A stretch of 64,000 bases of DNA from Thecamonas trahens ATCC 50062 (lineage: Eukaryota > Apusozoa > Apusomonadida > Apusomonadidae): assembly GCF_000142905.1 (NCBI RefSeq), contig NW_013657621.1:117615-181614 (forward strand), in the 5' to 3' direction. A model generated the notes under the pieces. That model was given only the letters and a program-made list of their open reading frames with translations. It did not search any database and had not been told where the DNA came from. Of this stretch, positions 51,779 to 60,900 are shown piece by piece. The translations under genes were made by a program, and so were the position numbers. How positions within the stretch are numbered: position 1 is the first letter of the stretch; each line of letters starts with the position of its first letter.

Positions 51779-53095
51779 TCACGATTCCCCAGTCGCCTGG
51801 CACTGCGGCTTGTGCGTCTTCCAGTGGCCGACCTGGCACGCCCGAGAGCAGTAGCGGACGGCCCTGCAGCGCGAGCATCTCTTGAGCGCCTCGGTGGCCT
51901 TGCCGCAGGAGGCACAGCCCGCGGCCGATGCAGCAGGTTCTGTCGAGAGGCCAGCCGGCGCCTCCTGCACATCATCGTCCGAGTACGACTCGTAGCTGTA
52001 CTCGGAGCTATGGGCGGGTGGGTTCGGCCTACTCTTGACGCCCGGCTCGGGCTCCGGCTGCGTCTCGGGCCAGACCAGGAGATCGACGAGCGAGCGCAGG
52101 TCACCCGCCGTAGCCGCCGATCCACAGAGCAGGCGGCGGAGGCCATCCAAGCCAAGGCGGGCGCCGAGCGCGAGCTGGTCGGCCGGGATGTGCGGCGGGG
52201 GGAGGGTGTAGCGGGCGCCAGGCGGCGGGATGCTTCCATGCTGCATGACAAGGAGGGAGAGGCGGGCGGTAAAGGCGACGAGGACGTTGGTGCGAACGCG
52301 GAGAAGAAGCGAGTGGTACTCGGGCTTGAAGATCAGATCGACAAGCGCATCGTCGTCGTGGGTGCCCCGGAGCGAGGCGCCGAGGCCCTCGACCATGTGG
52401 GAGAGGTTCTCGAGGAGGAACATCATACTGAAGAACCCGTAGCGGACCGGAATCTCCCGCATCAGCGAGTCGAGAAAGCGCAGCGAGGCGCCGAGCCTGC
52501 TCTTGCGGACGCCGACACGGAAGCGCTTGATGAGCGCACTCCGTCCCCGCATCTCTGCGTCCGTCGGCGTGTACTTGCGGCCATCGACCGAGCAGCGATA
52601 CGGCTGCGCGGCGGCGGTGATGAAATCGGCCATGACATGCTCGCTCTCACAGAGGAGCGGAATGCTGATGATCTCGGGGACAGCATAGGGCAAGAGCGCG
52701 AGGAGGGGCGCATCGTGCCGAGCAGCCGAGACAACGTCACTGAGAGCTGTAAAAGCCATCATGCCGCGCCACAGCGGCGGGAGGGCATGGAAGCAGTCGG
52801 CAATAGCCCCTGCGCGTCGATCGTCACCCGAGAGAGCCAACACCAACGACGCCATGTCCGCTAGCGACAGCTTTGCCACCGATCCGATGAGCGGCCAGTA
52901 CGAGTCGTCGGCCCAAGCCAGGAAGGCCAGGCTCGAGTTGAGTCCGGCGTATCGTGCCATGGCGGCCTCACCGGCCTGGCTTGCCGCCTTGCGAGCATGG
53001 GGCGAGGGTGAGGAGGGTGTGGGCATGGGTGAGGGCGTAGGGGTGGATGTGGCGGGGAGAAACTGCTCGAGCCGTCGCCAGTCGTCGTCCGCCAT
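51779..53095 (-). CDS. MYND zinc-finger protein
   Basis: 438 aa from the ATG at 53095 (MADDDWRRLEQFLPA), chosen because the longer ORF to 53191 only adds a translated poly-C leader. Residues about 60-330 are a mostly helical domain I do not recognise (FLAWADDSYWPLIGSVAKLS, PLLCESEHVMADFITAAA). An acidic/Pro linker follows, then a C-terminal MYND finger at about 398-436: CASCGKATEALKRCSRCRAV then RYCSRACQVGHWKTHKPQC. This fits CxxC-x8-CxxC-x4-YCxxxC-x3-HWxxHxxxC with all zinc ligands. MYND fingers mediate protein interaction; without a SET domain this is not a SMYD methyltransferase. Confidence 0.85.
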   Translation of the reverse strand: MADDDWRRLEQFLPATSTPTPSPMPTPSSPSPHARKAASQAGEAAMARYAGLNSSLAFLAWADDSYWPLIGSVAKLSLADMASLVLALSGDDRRAGAIADCFHALPPLWRGMMAFTALSDVVSAARHDAPLLALLPYAVPEIISIPLLCESEHVMADFITAAAQPYRCSVDGRKYTPTDAEMRGRSALIKRFRVGVRKSRLGASLRFLDSLMREIPVRYGFFSMMFLLENLSHMVEGLGASLRGTHDDDALVDLIFKPEYHSLLLRVRTNVLVAFTARLSLLVMQHGSIPPPGARYTLPPPHIPADQLALGARLGLDGLRRLLCGSAATAGDLRSLVDLLVWPETQPEPEPGVKSRPNPPAHSSEYSYESYSDDDVQEAPAGLSTEPAASAAGCASCGKATEALKRCSRCRAVRYCSRACQVGHWKTHKPQCQATGES

Positions 53096-53317
53096 GGCTG
53101 GGGGGGGGGGCGAGTGAGCGAGGTGGAGCTGCTCGCCGAGGGAAATGGCGGCAGGCGAGGGAGGCCAACCATGGGATGTGATGCAGTTCATTTCAAGTGT
53201 GGTGATGTAAGTGAGGCAGGGAGGGGCAAAGGGGTGGGGTGGGGGTGGGAGGGAGGATCGGGAACACCGCTAGAGGGCGCGCGCAGTGCACACGACGCGA
53301 CGCCGAGGGAGCGATGG

Positions 53318-56077
53318 TTAGGCAGCGTACTGCTCGATGCGGGTGAGGAGGGCCTCCGAGTCTGCGACAAAGTCAATGGGGACGGCGCGCATGACGGTGC
53401 AGCGGACGCGGTCCTCGTCGCGGTAGGTCTCGACCTTTGCGCGGAGGCGGAAGTTGTATGCCTTGAAGGTGGCCTCCTCAAAGGCATGCTGGTAGGCCGG
53501 GTCGTCGGCCTCCTTGAGGGCGGCCATCTCTGCGGCGGTCTTGCCGAGCAGGGTCGGAGCCGAGTCGTCAAAGGCGGAGAGCCAGAACGAGCCGGTGTGG
53601 TCTGCGGCCGAGACGGAGAGAACGTAGCGGTAGTTGATCGAGGTGAACTCCTTGGAGCAGCTCTCGCACTGCCAGCGGCCGGTGCCGATCTCGACAACCT
53701 TGCGGTTGCAGGTGCGACCGTCGGGCTTCTCGTTGGGGCAGGCCGGGTAGTAGAGGGTGCCGTCGGAGCGGATGTATGAGATGGTGCCGCGGACCCAGAA
53801 CCAGTCGGGCTTCTCGCCGTGACCGAGGTTCTGGGTATCGATCTGCGAAAAGGTCTTGTAGACCTTGGAGAACGAGCCGCCACCACCGGCCGAGATGTTG
53901 ACGCCCTGCCCGGCGGCAGCGCCAGCGGTCTCGTACCAGCCCTTGAGCTGGGCGGCCTCGGGGATGTCGGGCGAGACCGAGATGCCGGACGAGGCGCCGG
54001 TAGAGAGCGACTTGCCGTTGTAGTCGGAGATGCGGACGCCCTTAAAGGCGACGACCGGCGCGCCCGGGTAGTTGAACGCTTCGGCACGGTTGCCCCAGAG
54101 GGTGACCTGGACCAGGTGGGCGGTGTCGTCCATGATCTCGATGTCGCGCTTGGGAATCTGCGTCCCGCGAGTCTTGGACGTGACCGAGCCAAGCGGGTGG
54201 ATCTTGGTCACGACGCCAATGACGTCGACGTTGGTGTCCTTGGGCAGCTCGGCAATGGCTGAGATCTTGACAAAGTTGTAGTGCTGGGCCTTGATCTCGG
54301 TTGCCGGGGCGGTGCAGAGGATGACCTCCGACTCGGCGCGGAGCGTCATCTCGTACGGCGAGTTGGTCCGCGACCAACGCTTGTCGGCCATCTTGAGCGA
54401 GCCGCCGGTGATGTAGTAGACCGAGCCCTGCTGGATGACAGGCTGCCACTTGTCGCACTGGTCGTTAAAGGCGGCAATCTTGATCTCGCCACCGGCGGCG
54501 TCGAGCACTTCGAACGAGAACAGCTTGCCCTCGGACGACGGCTTCTTCCACGTCCGGATGTCCGACTTGTTCGTCACCCGCGCCTTGATCGTCCACCGCT
54601 GCTGGTACGGGTGGAGGTCGGCAATGCGGGTGATGTGTGCCTCGGGCACCGGCGCACCCGACGCTGCCGGCGCGCCCATGGTCGGACGGGCCGAGGTGGC
54701 CATGGTGCTGGCCGAAGCCGCTGCCGCCACCGCCGCCGGCGCTCCACCGTCGGTCGGGCCCGTCAGCGTCTGCTCGGCGTTGACCGGCGAGCCGATGCGG
54801 GCATCAGCCTGCGAGACAATGTCGAGGGCAATGAGAATGACCACACGCCGCCCGTGGACCGTGTTGCACAGCGACTCGGTGAGCCGGACCAGCGAGTTGT
54901 TCTTCAGCATCTCGGTGTGCACAAGCTGGTTCAGCTGCGTCGCAAGGATGGCCTGCTGGTAGTGCTTGCCATCGGAAATGACCAGCCTGTGCGGGATAGG
55001 AAAGTCTACGCGNNNNNNNNNNNNNNNNNNNNNNNNNNNNNNNNNNNNNNNNNNNNNNNNNNNNNNNNNNNNNNNNNNNNNNNNNNNNNNNNNNNNNNNN
55101 NNNNNNNNNNNNNNNNNNNNNNNNNNNNNNNNNNNNNNNNNNNNNNNNNNNNNNNNNNNNNNNNNNNNNNNNNNNNNNNNNNNNNNNNNNNNNNNNNNNN
55201 NNNNNNNNNNNNNNNNNNNNNNNNNNNNNNNNNNNNNNNNNNNNNNNNNNNNNNNNNNNNNNNNNNNNNNNNNNNNNNNNNNNNNNNNNNNNNNNNNNNN
55301 NNNNNNNNNNNNNNNNNNNNNNNNNNNNNNNNNNNNNNNNNNNNNNNNNNNNNNNNNNNNNNNNNNNNNNNNNNNNNNNNNNNNNNNNNNNNNNNNNNNN
55401 NNNNNNNNNNNNNNNNNNNNNNNNNNNNNNNNNNNNNNNNNNNNNNNNNNNNNNNNNNNNNNNNNNNNNNNNNNNNNNNNNNNNNNNNNNNNNNNNNNNN
55501 NNNNNNNNNNNNNNNNNNNNNNNNNNNNNNNNNNNNNNNNNNNNNNNNNNNNNNNNNNNNNNNNNNNNNNNNNNNNNNNNNNNNNNNNNNNNNNNNNNNN
55601 NNNNNNNNNNNNNNNNNNNNNNNNNNNNNNNNNNNNNNNNNNNNNNNNNNNNNNNNNNNNNNNNNNNNNNNNNNNNNNNNNNNNNNNNNNNNNNNNNNNN
55701 NNNNNNNNNNNNNNNNNNNNNNNNAGGGGAGGGGAGGGGGTGGACGTCGCACTTTGTGGTGAGTTTTGGATAGCGGCGAGGAATCTACAAAAAGGTCGTA
55801 CTTTTGGCCCCTCTCCCTGCCGCCATTGCGGGGGGGGGGAAGAGGTAGACCCGGGAGCGGCGGAGCGCGGCGGGTGGCGGCCACGATGGGGAGCCTCGGG
55901 CACACACAGCAGGGGACGACGGGGGTGGGTGTGGGTGTGGGGAAAGGCGTACCGGTAGCGGTCCGGGTTGTCGGCCTGCTGTGCGGCGATCTTCTTGATG
56001 TCAATGATCTGGACGACCGGGTTTGAGACGTCCTGGCCTTCGTACATGGCCTTGATGGCGCCCTCGGTAAGCGACAT
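53318..56077 (-). CDS. RPA1: Replication protein A large subunit (RPA1/RPA70), two exons
   Basis: Large subunit of the heterotrimeric single-stranded-DNA-binding protein in replication and repair. Exon 1 (56077-55953) encodes MSLTEGAIKAMYEGQDVSNP and ends ADNPDRYR at a GTACGC donor. The acceptor CGCACAG precedes exon 2, which starts at base 54986; joining gives the family-typical DNPDRYRLVISDGKHYQQA. The two exons total 1794 nt, exactly 598 codons (597 aa; human 616). DBD-F, -A and -B OB folds follow (WTIKARVTNKSDIRTWKKPS, VDVIGVVTKIHPLGS), then DBD-C with a zinc site: CPNEKPDGRTCNRKV and CESCSKEF. The 966-bp intron contains a 712-base run of N, so no coding sequence is missing if my splice sites are right. 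A poly-C run ends 7 bp before the ATG. Confidence 0.95.
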   Translation of the reverse strand: MSLTEGAIKAMYEGQDVSNPVVQIIDIKKIAAQQADNPDRYRYAFPHTHTHPRRPLLCVPEAPHRGRHPPRSAAPGSTSSPPPQWRQGEGPKVRPFCRFLAAIQNSPQSATSTPSPPXXXXXXXXXXXXXXXXXXXXXXXXXXXXXXXXXXXXXXXXXXXXXXXXXXXXXXXXXXXXXXXXXXXXXXXXXXXXXXXXXXXXXXXXXXXXXXXXXXXXXXXXXXXXXXXXXXXXXXXXXXXXXXXXXXXXXXXXXXXXXXXXXXXXXXXXXXXXXXXXXXXXXXXXXXXXXXXXXXXXXXXXXXXXXXXXXXXXXXXXXXXXXXXXXXXXXXXXXXXXXXXXXXXXXXXXXXXXXXRVDFPIPHRLVISDGKHYQQAILATQLNQLVHTEMLKNNSLVRLTESLCNTVHGRRVVILIALDIVSQADARIGSPVNAEQTLTGPTDGGAPAAVAAAASASTMATSARPTMGAPAASGAPVPEAHITRIADLHPYQQRWTIKARVTNKSDIRTWKKPSSEGKLFSFEVLDAAGGEIKIAAFNDQCDKWQPVIQQGSVYYITGGSLKMADKRWSRTNSPYEMTLRAESEVILCTAPATEIKAQHYNFVKISAIAELPKDTNVDVIGVVTKIHPLGSVTSKTRGTQIPKRDIEIMDDTAHLVQVTLWGNRAEAFNYPGAPVVAFKGVRISDYNGKSLSTGASSGISVSPDIPEAAQLKGWYETAGAAAGQGVNISAGGGGSFSKVYKTFSQIDTQNLGHGEKPDWFWVRGTISYIRSDGTLYYPACPNEKPDGRTCNRKVVEIGTGRWQCESCSKEFTSINYRYVLSVSAADHTGSFWLSAFDDSAPTLLGKTAAEMAALKEADDPAYQHAFEEATFKAYNFRLRAKVETYRDEDRVRCTVMRAVPIDFVADSEALLTRIEQYAA
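55013..55724. other. Assembly gap (712 N)
   Basis: Run of N within the predicted RPA1 intron. Flanking sequence is low complexity (ggggaggggagggggtgg on the right), which probably caused the gap. Frames reported across it are meaningless. Confidence 0.99.
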
Positions 56078-56205
56078 GCTGCGGGGGGGGGGGTGGAGTT
56101 GGGTGTGGCTGGTGGCCGAGGTCGGGCGAGTAGTGGCAGAATCTAGCGTTTTTGGCCCAAGGACCCTTACTTTTACTCTGCCGCGTCCACAATCTGCGCC
56201 ACGTT

Positions 56206-57814
56206 TTACGGGAGATCGTAGGAGAGGTCGACCGAGACATAGGGGTAGAACGAGTCGCCGTCGGCCTCATCGCCTGGACCAAAGGTGGCGCCGTCGCCGA
56301 GGTGGCCGAGGAGCGACGCGAGGTGTGCGCGGAGCTTGGTGCCCGCCTTGCGGCGCGGCTCGACAAGGAGGGTGAGGTACGAGACCGGGAGCCCGTAGCG
56401 GAGGACGGCCTCGACGTGGACGCGGATGGCCTTGAGGTGGACCCAGGCGATGTAGGTCTCACCAAAGTTTGCGGCACACCACTGGGCAAGGCGGCGCTGC
56501 TTGAGGACAAGGCGCTCCTCGAGCGAGCCACGGGCGTTGCGGGCGTCGGGCAGGTCGCCGACGGCGTCGTCGTCGGCGAGCGGAGCGTCAAACTCGCGGA
56601 CGACAAACTTGGAGGCGGCAGCCTCGCGCTTAAAGTCGTCTGCGAGCTTGGCAAGGACGTAGACCGAAAACAGGGTGTACTCCGAGTCCTTGGCGACGCA
56701 CTGGGCCGAGCGCGGGACGACAGCCGAGAAGTTCTCCATGGTGTCCGGGTCGAGAACGTTGACGAGGAACTCGTACTTGGCCTCAAACTCAGAGACGGCC
56801 GAGTTCCTGACGGCGACGTAGACGGTGGTGAGGAAGGCTGTCGACATGTAGACCTCCTTGACGCCCTCGAGCGAGTCCAGCGATCGCATCAGCAGCGAGC
56901 CCGTGGTCTTGCGCACCAGCTGCGCGAGCTCCGACTTGAGCTCGGCCACCTCTGCAAACTTGATCTTCATCTGCTCCTCCACCCGCCCAACATCATCCTT
57001 GATCTTCTGCACCAGCGCCACCGTCGACTCTCCCACGCTTGTGTACCGCTGCTCGTTCCACGAGAACTCGGCCACGTACCCGCGCATCGATCCGCCCTCT
57101 ACCGACAGCTGCACGTTTCCCGCCCCTGACGACGACGCGCCGCCATCCACACTTGCTGCAAGATCGACGCCTTGCTTGGCAATCTTTCTCGCCACTGACT
57201 CGACATAAGCATCCGTCCGGCCGAGATCGTCGGTCAGAGCAAAGAGCGCGTCGAGGTTGCCCACTCTCAGCGACGGAATCCGGAACCGAGTGCAGGCAGC
57301 ATGAGCCTGTGAGGGGCGACCGCAACCACACGAGTGCGACGAGTGCCACAACGAAGACGACGACAAAGACGACGAAGACGAAGACGACGACGAAGACGAA
57401 GACGACGACGGCGACGACGACGACGGCCACAACGAAGACTACGTGAGTATTATGGCTATCTTCTTCTCCCCTCTCCCCCCTCCCCCCTCCCCCTACCCCC
57501 CCCCCCCGTCCACCCCACCCCCATACCAACTCCAGGTCACGCGCTGTGCTCGTCCGTCACCGACGAGTCACCACCCACTGGCGCATCGATTTTTGCCGCC
57601 GACCAACCAACCGCACCACCCTTCCCCCCCCCTCTCCAACCCCTGCGGCAACCACGTCACGAGGTCTACAATACTTCTGGGGGTTGTGGCGTATGGGCAA
57701 ATGGGTACGTACGCTGATGGAAGAGCTCAGCTTGGAGTACTGAGAGCCGCGAACGCTCTCGTCTGCGTCTACAGGGACGCAGAGGAGGAACGGTCCGTCG
57801 GTGGCAGAGGTCAT
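56206..57814 (-). CDS. ATP6V1C: V-type H+-ATPase subunit C, two exons
   Basis: Peripheral-stalk subunit of the V1 sector that helps couple V1 to V0 during reversible assembly. Exon 1 (57814-57713, 34 codons) encodes MTSATDGPFLLCVPVDADES and ends SKLSSSIS at a GTACGT donor. The acceptor CTCACAG ends at 57307, and exon 2 starts at base 57306 in phase 0 with AHAACTRFRIPSLRVGNLDA, matching the family's (F/Y)xIPxLRVGTLDxL. Further hallmarks are RYTSVGESTVALVQKIKDDV, VPRSAQCVAKDSEYTL, WVHLKAIRVHVEAVLRYGLP and the ending FYPYVSVDLSYDLP. Spliced length is 400 aa (human C1 382). The intron carries (GTC)n on the sense strand and a poly-G run; a poly-C run lies about 100 bp upstream of the ATG. Without the first exon the N-terminus would be a spurious poly-Ser stretch. 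Confidence 0.94.
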
Positions 57815-57990
57815 GTGCTCCCGGCGAGTTCGAGTCGAGTGGCGAGCCGCGAGTGGTGACGGCGACGAGTTTCTGCCGGCTGGCGGCTGCGACCCAGCCT
57901 GGCGGCTGCGACCGGGGGGGGGGGGGGGTGGACCGAGCCCGGCGGCTGCGACAGGGCAAGAGGTGAATCGGATGGATGCCTTTACACAAG

Positions 57991-60900
57991 CTACGTGCTC
58001 GATGAAGCGGGGAGTCCAGAAGTGGTGGCTTCAGATGTGGCGGCAGCGTCCGAGTCTTCAGGTGCAGGAGGTGTGACGACGAGATCGCCAACGCGCTCGA
58101 GCTCGGCCTTGAGCTTGGCGATGATGATGGGCTTGGCCACAAAACCGTCCATGCCAGCGCCGAGACACTTTGCCTTGTCCTCGTCGGTGGCAAAGGCGGT
58201 GATGGCCACAATGGGAACGTGGAGCCGCGGGCCCGTGGGTTTGAGCCACTCGGGCAACGGCCAGTCGCGGGCGTGCTCTTCGGCGTCGCCGGCCTCGAGC
58301 GCGCGGATGACACCCGTTGCCTCGAAACCGTCCATGATCGGCATGGAGATGTCCATGAGGATAGCATAGAAGCCCTGCGGCTCAGTGGCATGGAGATGTC
58401 CATGAGGATAGCATAGAAGCCCTGCGGCTCAGTGAGATAAGCAAGTACGCCATTACGCCCGATGAGCTTCTGATTGATGAGCGAGTCTTCGACAACGAGA
58501 ACACGGCGCTTGGGCTCGGGCTCGGGCTCGGACAACGAGAACACGGCGCTTGGGCTCGGGCTCGGGCTCGGACTCGGGCTCGGGCTCGGGCTCGGGCTTG
58601 GTCTCGGACTCGGGCGAGATTTTGGGCGAGATGTCGAGTGAGGTCAGAGGCAGGGTCTCGTGCAAGGTCTCGTGCGAGGTCTTGGGCGAGTCGTTGGGAA
58701 CCACGTGGAGGCTGGCGTCTGCAACGAGGTTGACTTCGTCGACCGGTACGAGTGTACCCGAGGGGCGGGAGCGGTTCGGTCCGCCGAGCTCGAGTGGCGA
58801 GTTGAGGGTGACGTCTGCGTGCGGCGGTGCGATGCCCATGACCGTGTTGCCGACGGCGTACAGGAGGTTGCGAAGGCGGACGGGACGCGGCAGGTAGCCG
58901 AACCGCTCACCGTCCTCGGCGGCGATGCTCTGGGTGGCCATGACGGTTGGTGCGGCAATGATGACCGGGAGCGGCATGCGGCGATGGCGCGAGATGCGGA
59001 TCGAGGCGAGGAAAACGGTCATGTTGATAGAGAGAATGACGCCGGTCCGCCAGCCCCACTCGTCCATAGTGCTGATCGACCTGTTGGACTGCGGCAGCTG
59101 CGACGACCACTGAAAGTTGGACTGCGACGCCTCGGTGACAAACGAGTCGACTGAAGCAGCCGACGCCGATGTAAACTGCGGTCGCGAGTGCAAGCCGTTG
59201 CTGGTGGTGGACAGCGCCGCCGAGGCTACCGACGAGACTGAGCCGGATTCGTCGAGCCGCCACAAGCGAACGATCTTGTTCGCCTCCTCTACGGTTGTGG
59301 CAAGCTCGGCAGTGATACCGGTCTCGCGCAGCATGGCAACAATGATACCACCGATGTGCGGGTTCTCGTCGACGACGAGGAGGCGAGTCTTTGGGATGGC
59401 ATCACCGTAGTGGGCAAGGAGCTCGGCGACGTCGGCCTGCTGCTCATTGAGGGCAAGCGTCGAGAGGGTAAAGCCAAAGGTGGTGCCCTTGCCAGGCGTC
59501 GACCTGCAGTACATCTCACCGCCCATGAGGTTGACAAACTTCTTTGACAAACTTCTTGGAGATGGAGAGGCTGAGTTGAGCCCCGGTCGGCCTGGAAGAA
59601 CGGCGTGAAGAGCTTTTCGACGTCGTCCTCGTCAATGCCGATGCCGGTGTCGGTGCACTCGACACGGATACGGGTGGGCGCGCCGGCACCACGCGGTGTC
59701 GCCACCGACGGCGCTGAAGAGCGAGCCGATGAGATGGCTGACGAGCGCGCCGACGAGCGCGCCGACGAGCACGCCGACGACGAGCCCACGACGGCAGGTG
59801 TCGCTGCGAGCGTCCGCCGCGACCGCGAAAGCGGCCTAGACACAGGGTAGCCATCATCATCGTCGGACACCACAAAGCGTGCGTTGACTGACGGCTTGGT
59901 GGCGTCCTGCTCGTGCTGGTCGTCCTGGTCGTCCTCGTGGCAAACGGTGATGACGACCTCGCCGCGCTGGGTGAACTTGATGGCGTTGGAGAGGAGGTTG
60001 GCCAGGATCTGCGAGAGGCGCGTAGGATCACCATATAAACGGTCCGGCATCGAGAGCGGAACATGGGTGGCGAGGCGGAGCGACTTGGCCTGGGCGTTAC
60101 CCTTGACCATTTCGACGGCAGACTCGACAAGCTGACGAAGCGAAAACGCAATGTTGGTCCGCTCGATGACGCCACCGGCGTTGACCTTGGAAAAGTCGAG
60201 AATGTCCTGAATGATGGTGAGGAGAAGGTGCGACGACGACTCAAGAGCCTCGAGGCAGTCACGCTGCTCGCGGGTGAGCGCCGTGTCGAGCAGGATCTGA
60301 ACGTTGCCGAGAACGCCGTTGAGCGGGTTGCGGAGCTCGTGCGAGAGGCGGGCGATAAAGGCGGATGTTGCCTCGGACGCACCCTCGCTCTTCTTCAGCT
60401 TGAGCTCGGTCTCCATGGCGTGGCGCTCGTGAGTGAGGTCACGAATGGACATGAGGTAGAGGTTGCCCTTAGCGGCCTCGGTCGACGCAATCGGCGAGCA
60501 GTGGATCGAGAGGTAGTTACCGCCGATGGAGACCTCGACTTCGTCCCCCGAGCCAGAGGCAATGAGGTCGCGGAGACTGTAGATGGCGGCGATGACCTCG
60601 GGCATAGTCCCCCCCAGCCGGAGCAGGCAGTCGTGAAGTGTGACCGAGCCCGGCCACCGCGCATCGACGCCCTCGTCGTCAACCGAGCCCATCATCTGCT
60701 GCAGTCGGACGGTACCGGCGGTCCTGTCGAGCGGATCGAGCGAGTCGAGGTTCAGCTGCGGCAGATGGCGCTCGCGCGATGCGGCGCCGACCGACGATGT
60801 TGCCGTCGCAGGTCCCGACGTCGACGAAAGCGAGCACCGCCGTTCAAACGGCGACACGCTCTTTGTCGAACGACTTCCAGCCGAAAGCTTCACGCTCACA

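Noticed and set aside
55006-56004. ORFs spanning the N run
   Set aside because: Their length comes from undefined codons; the real exons end on either side of the gap.
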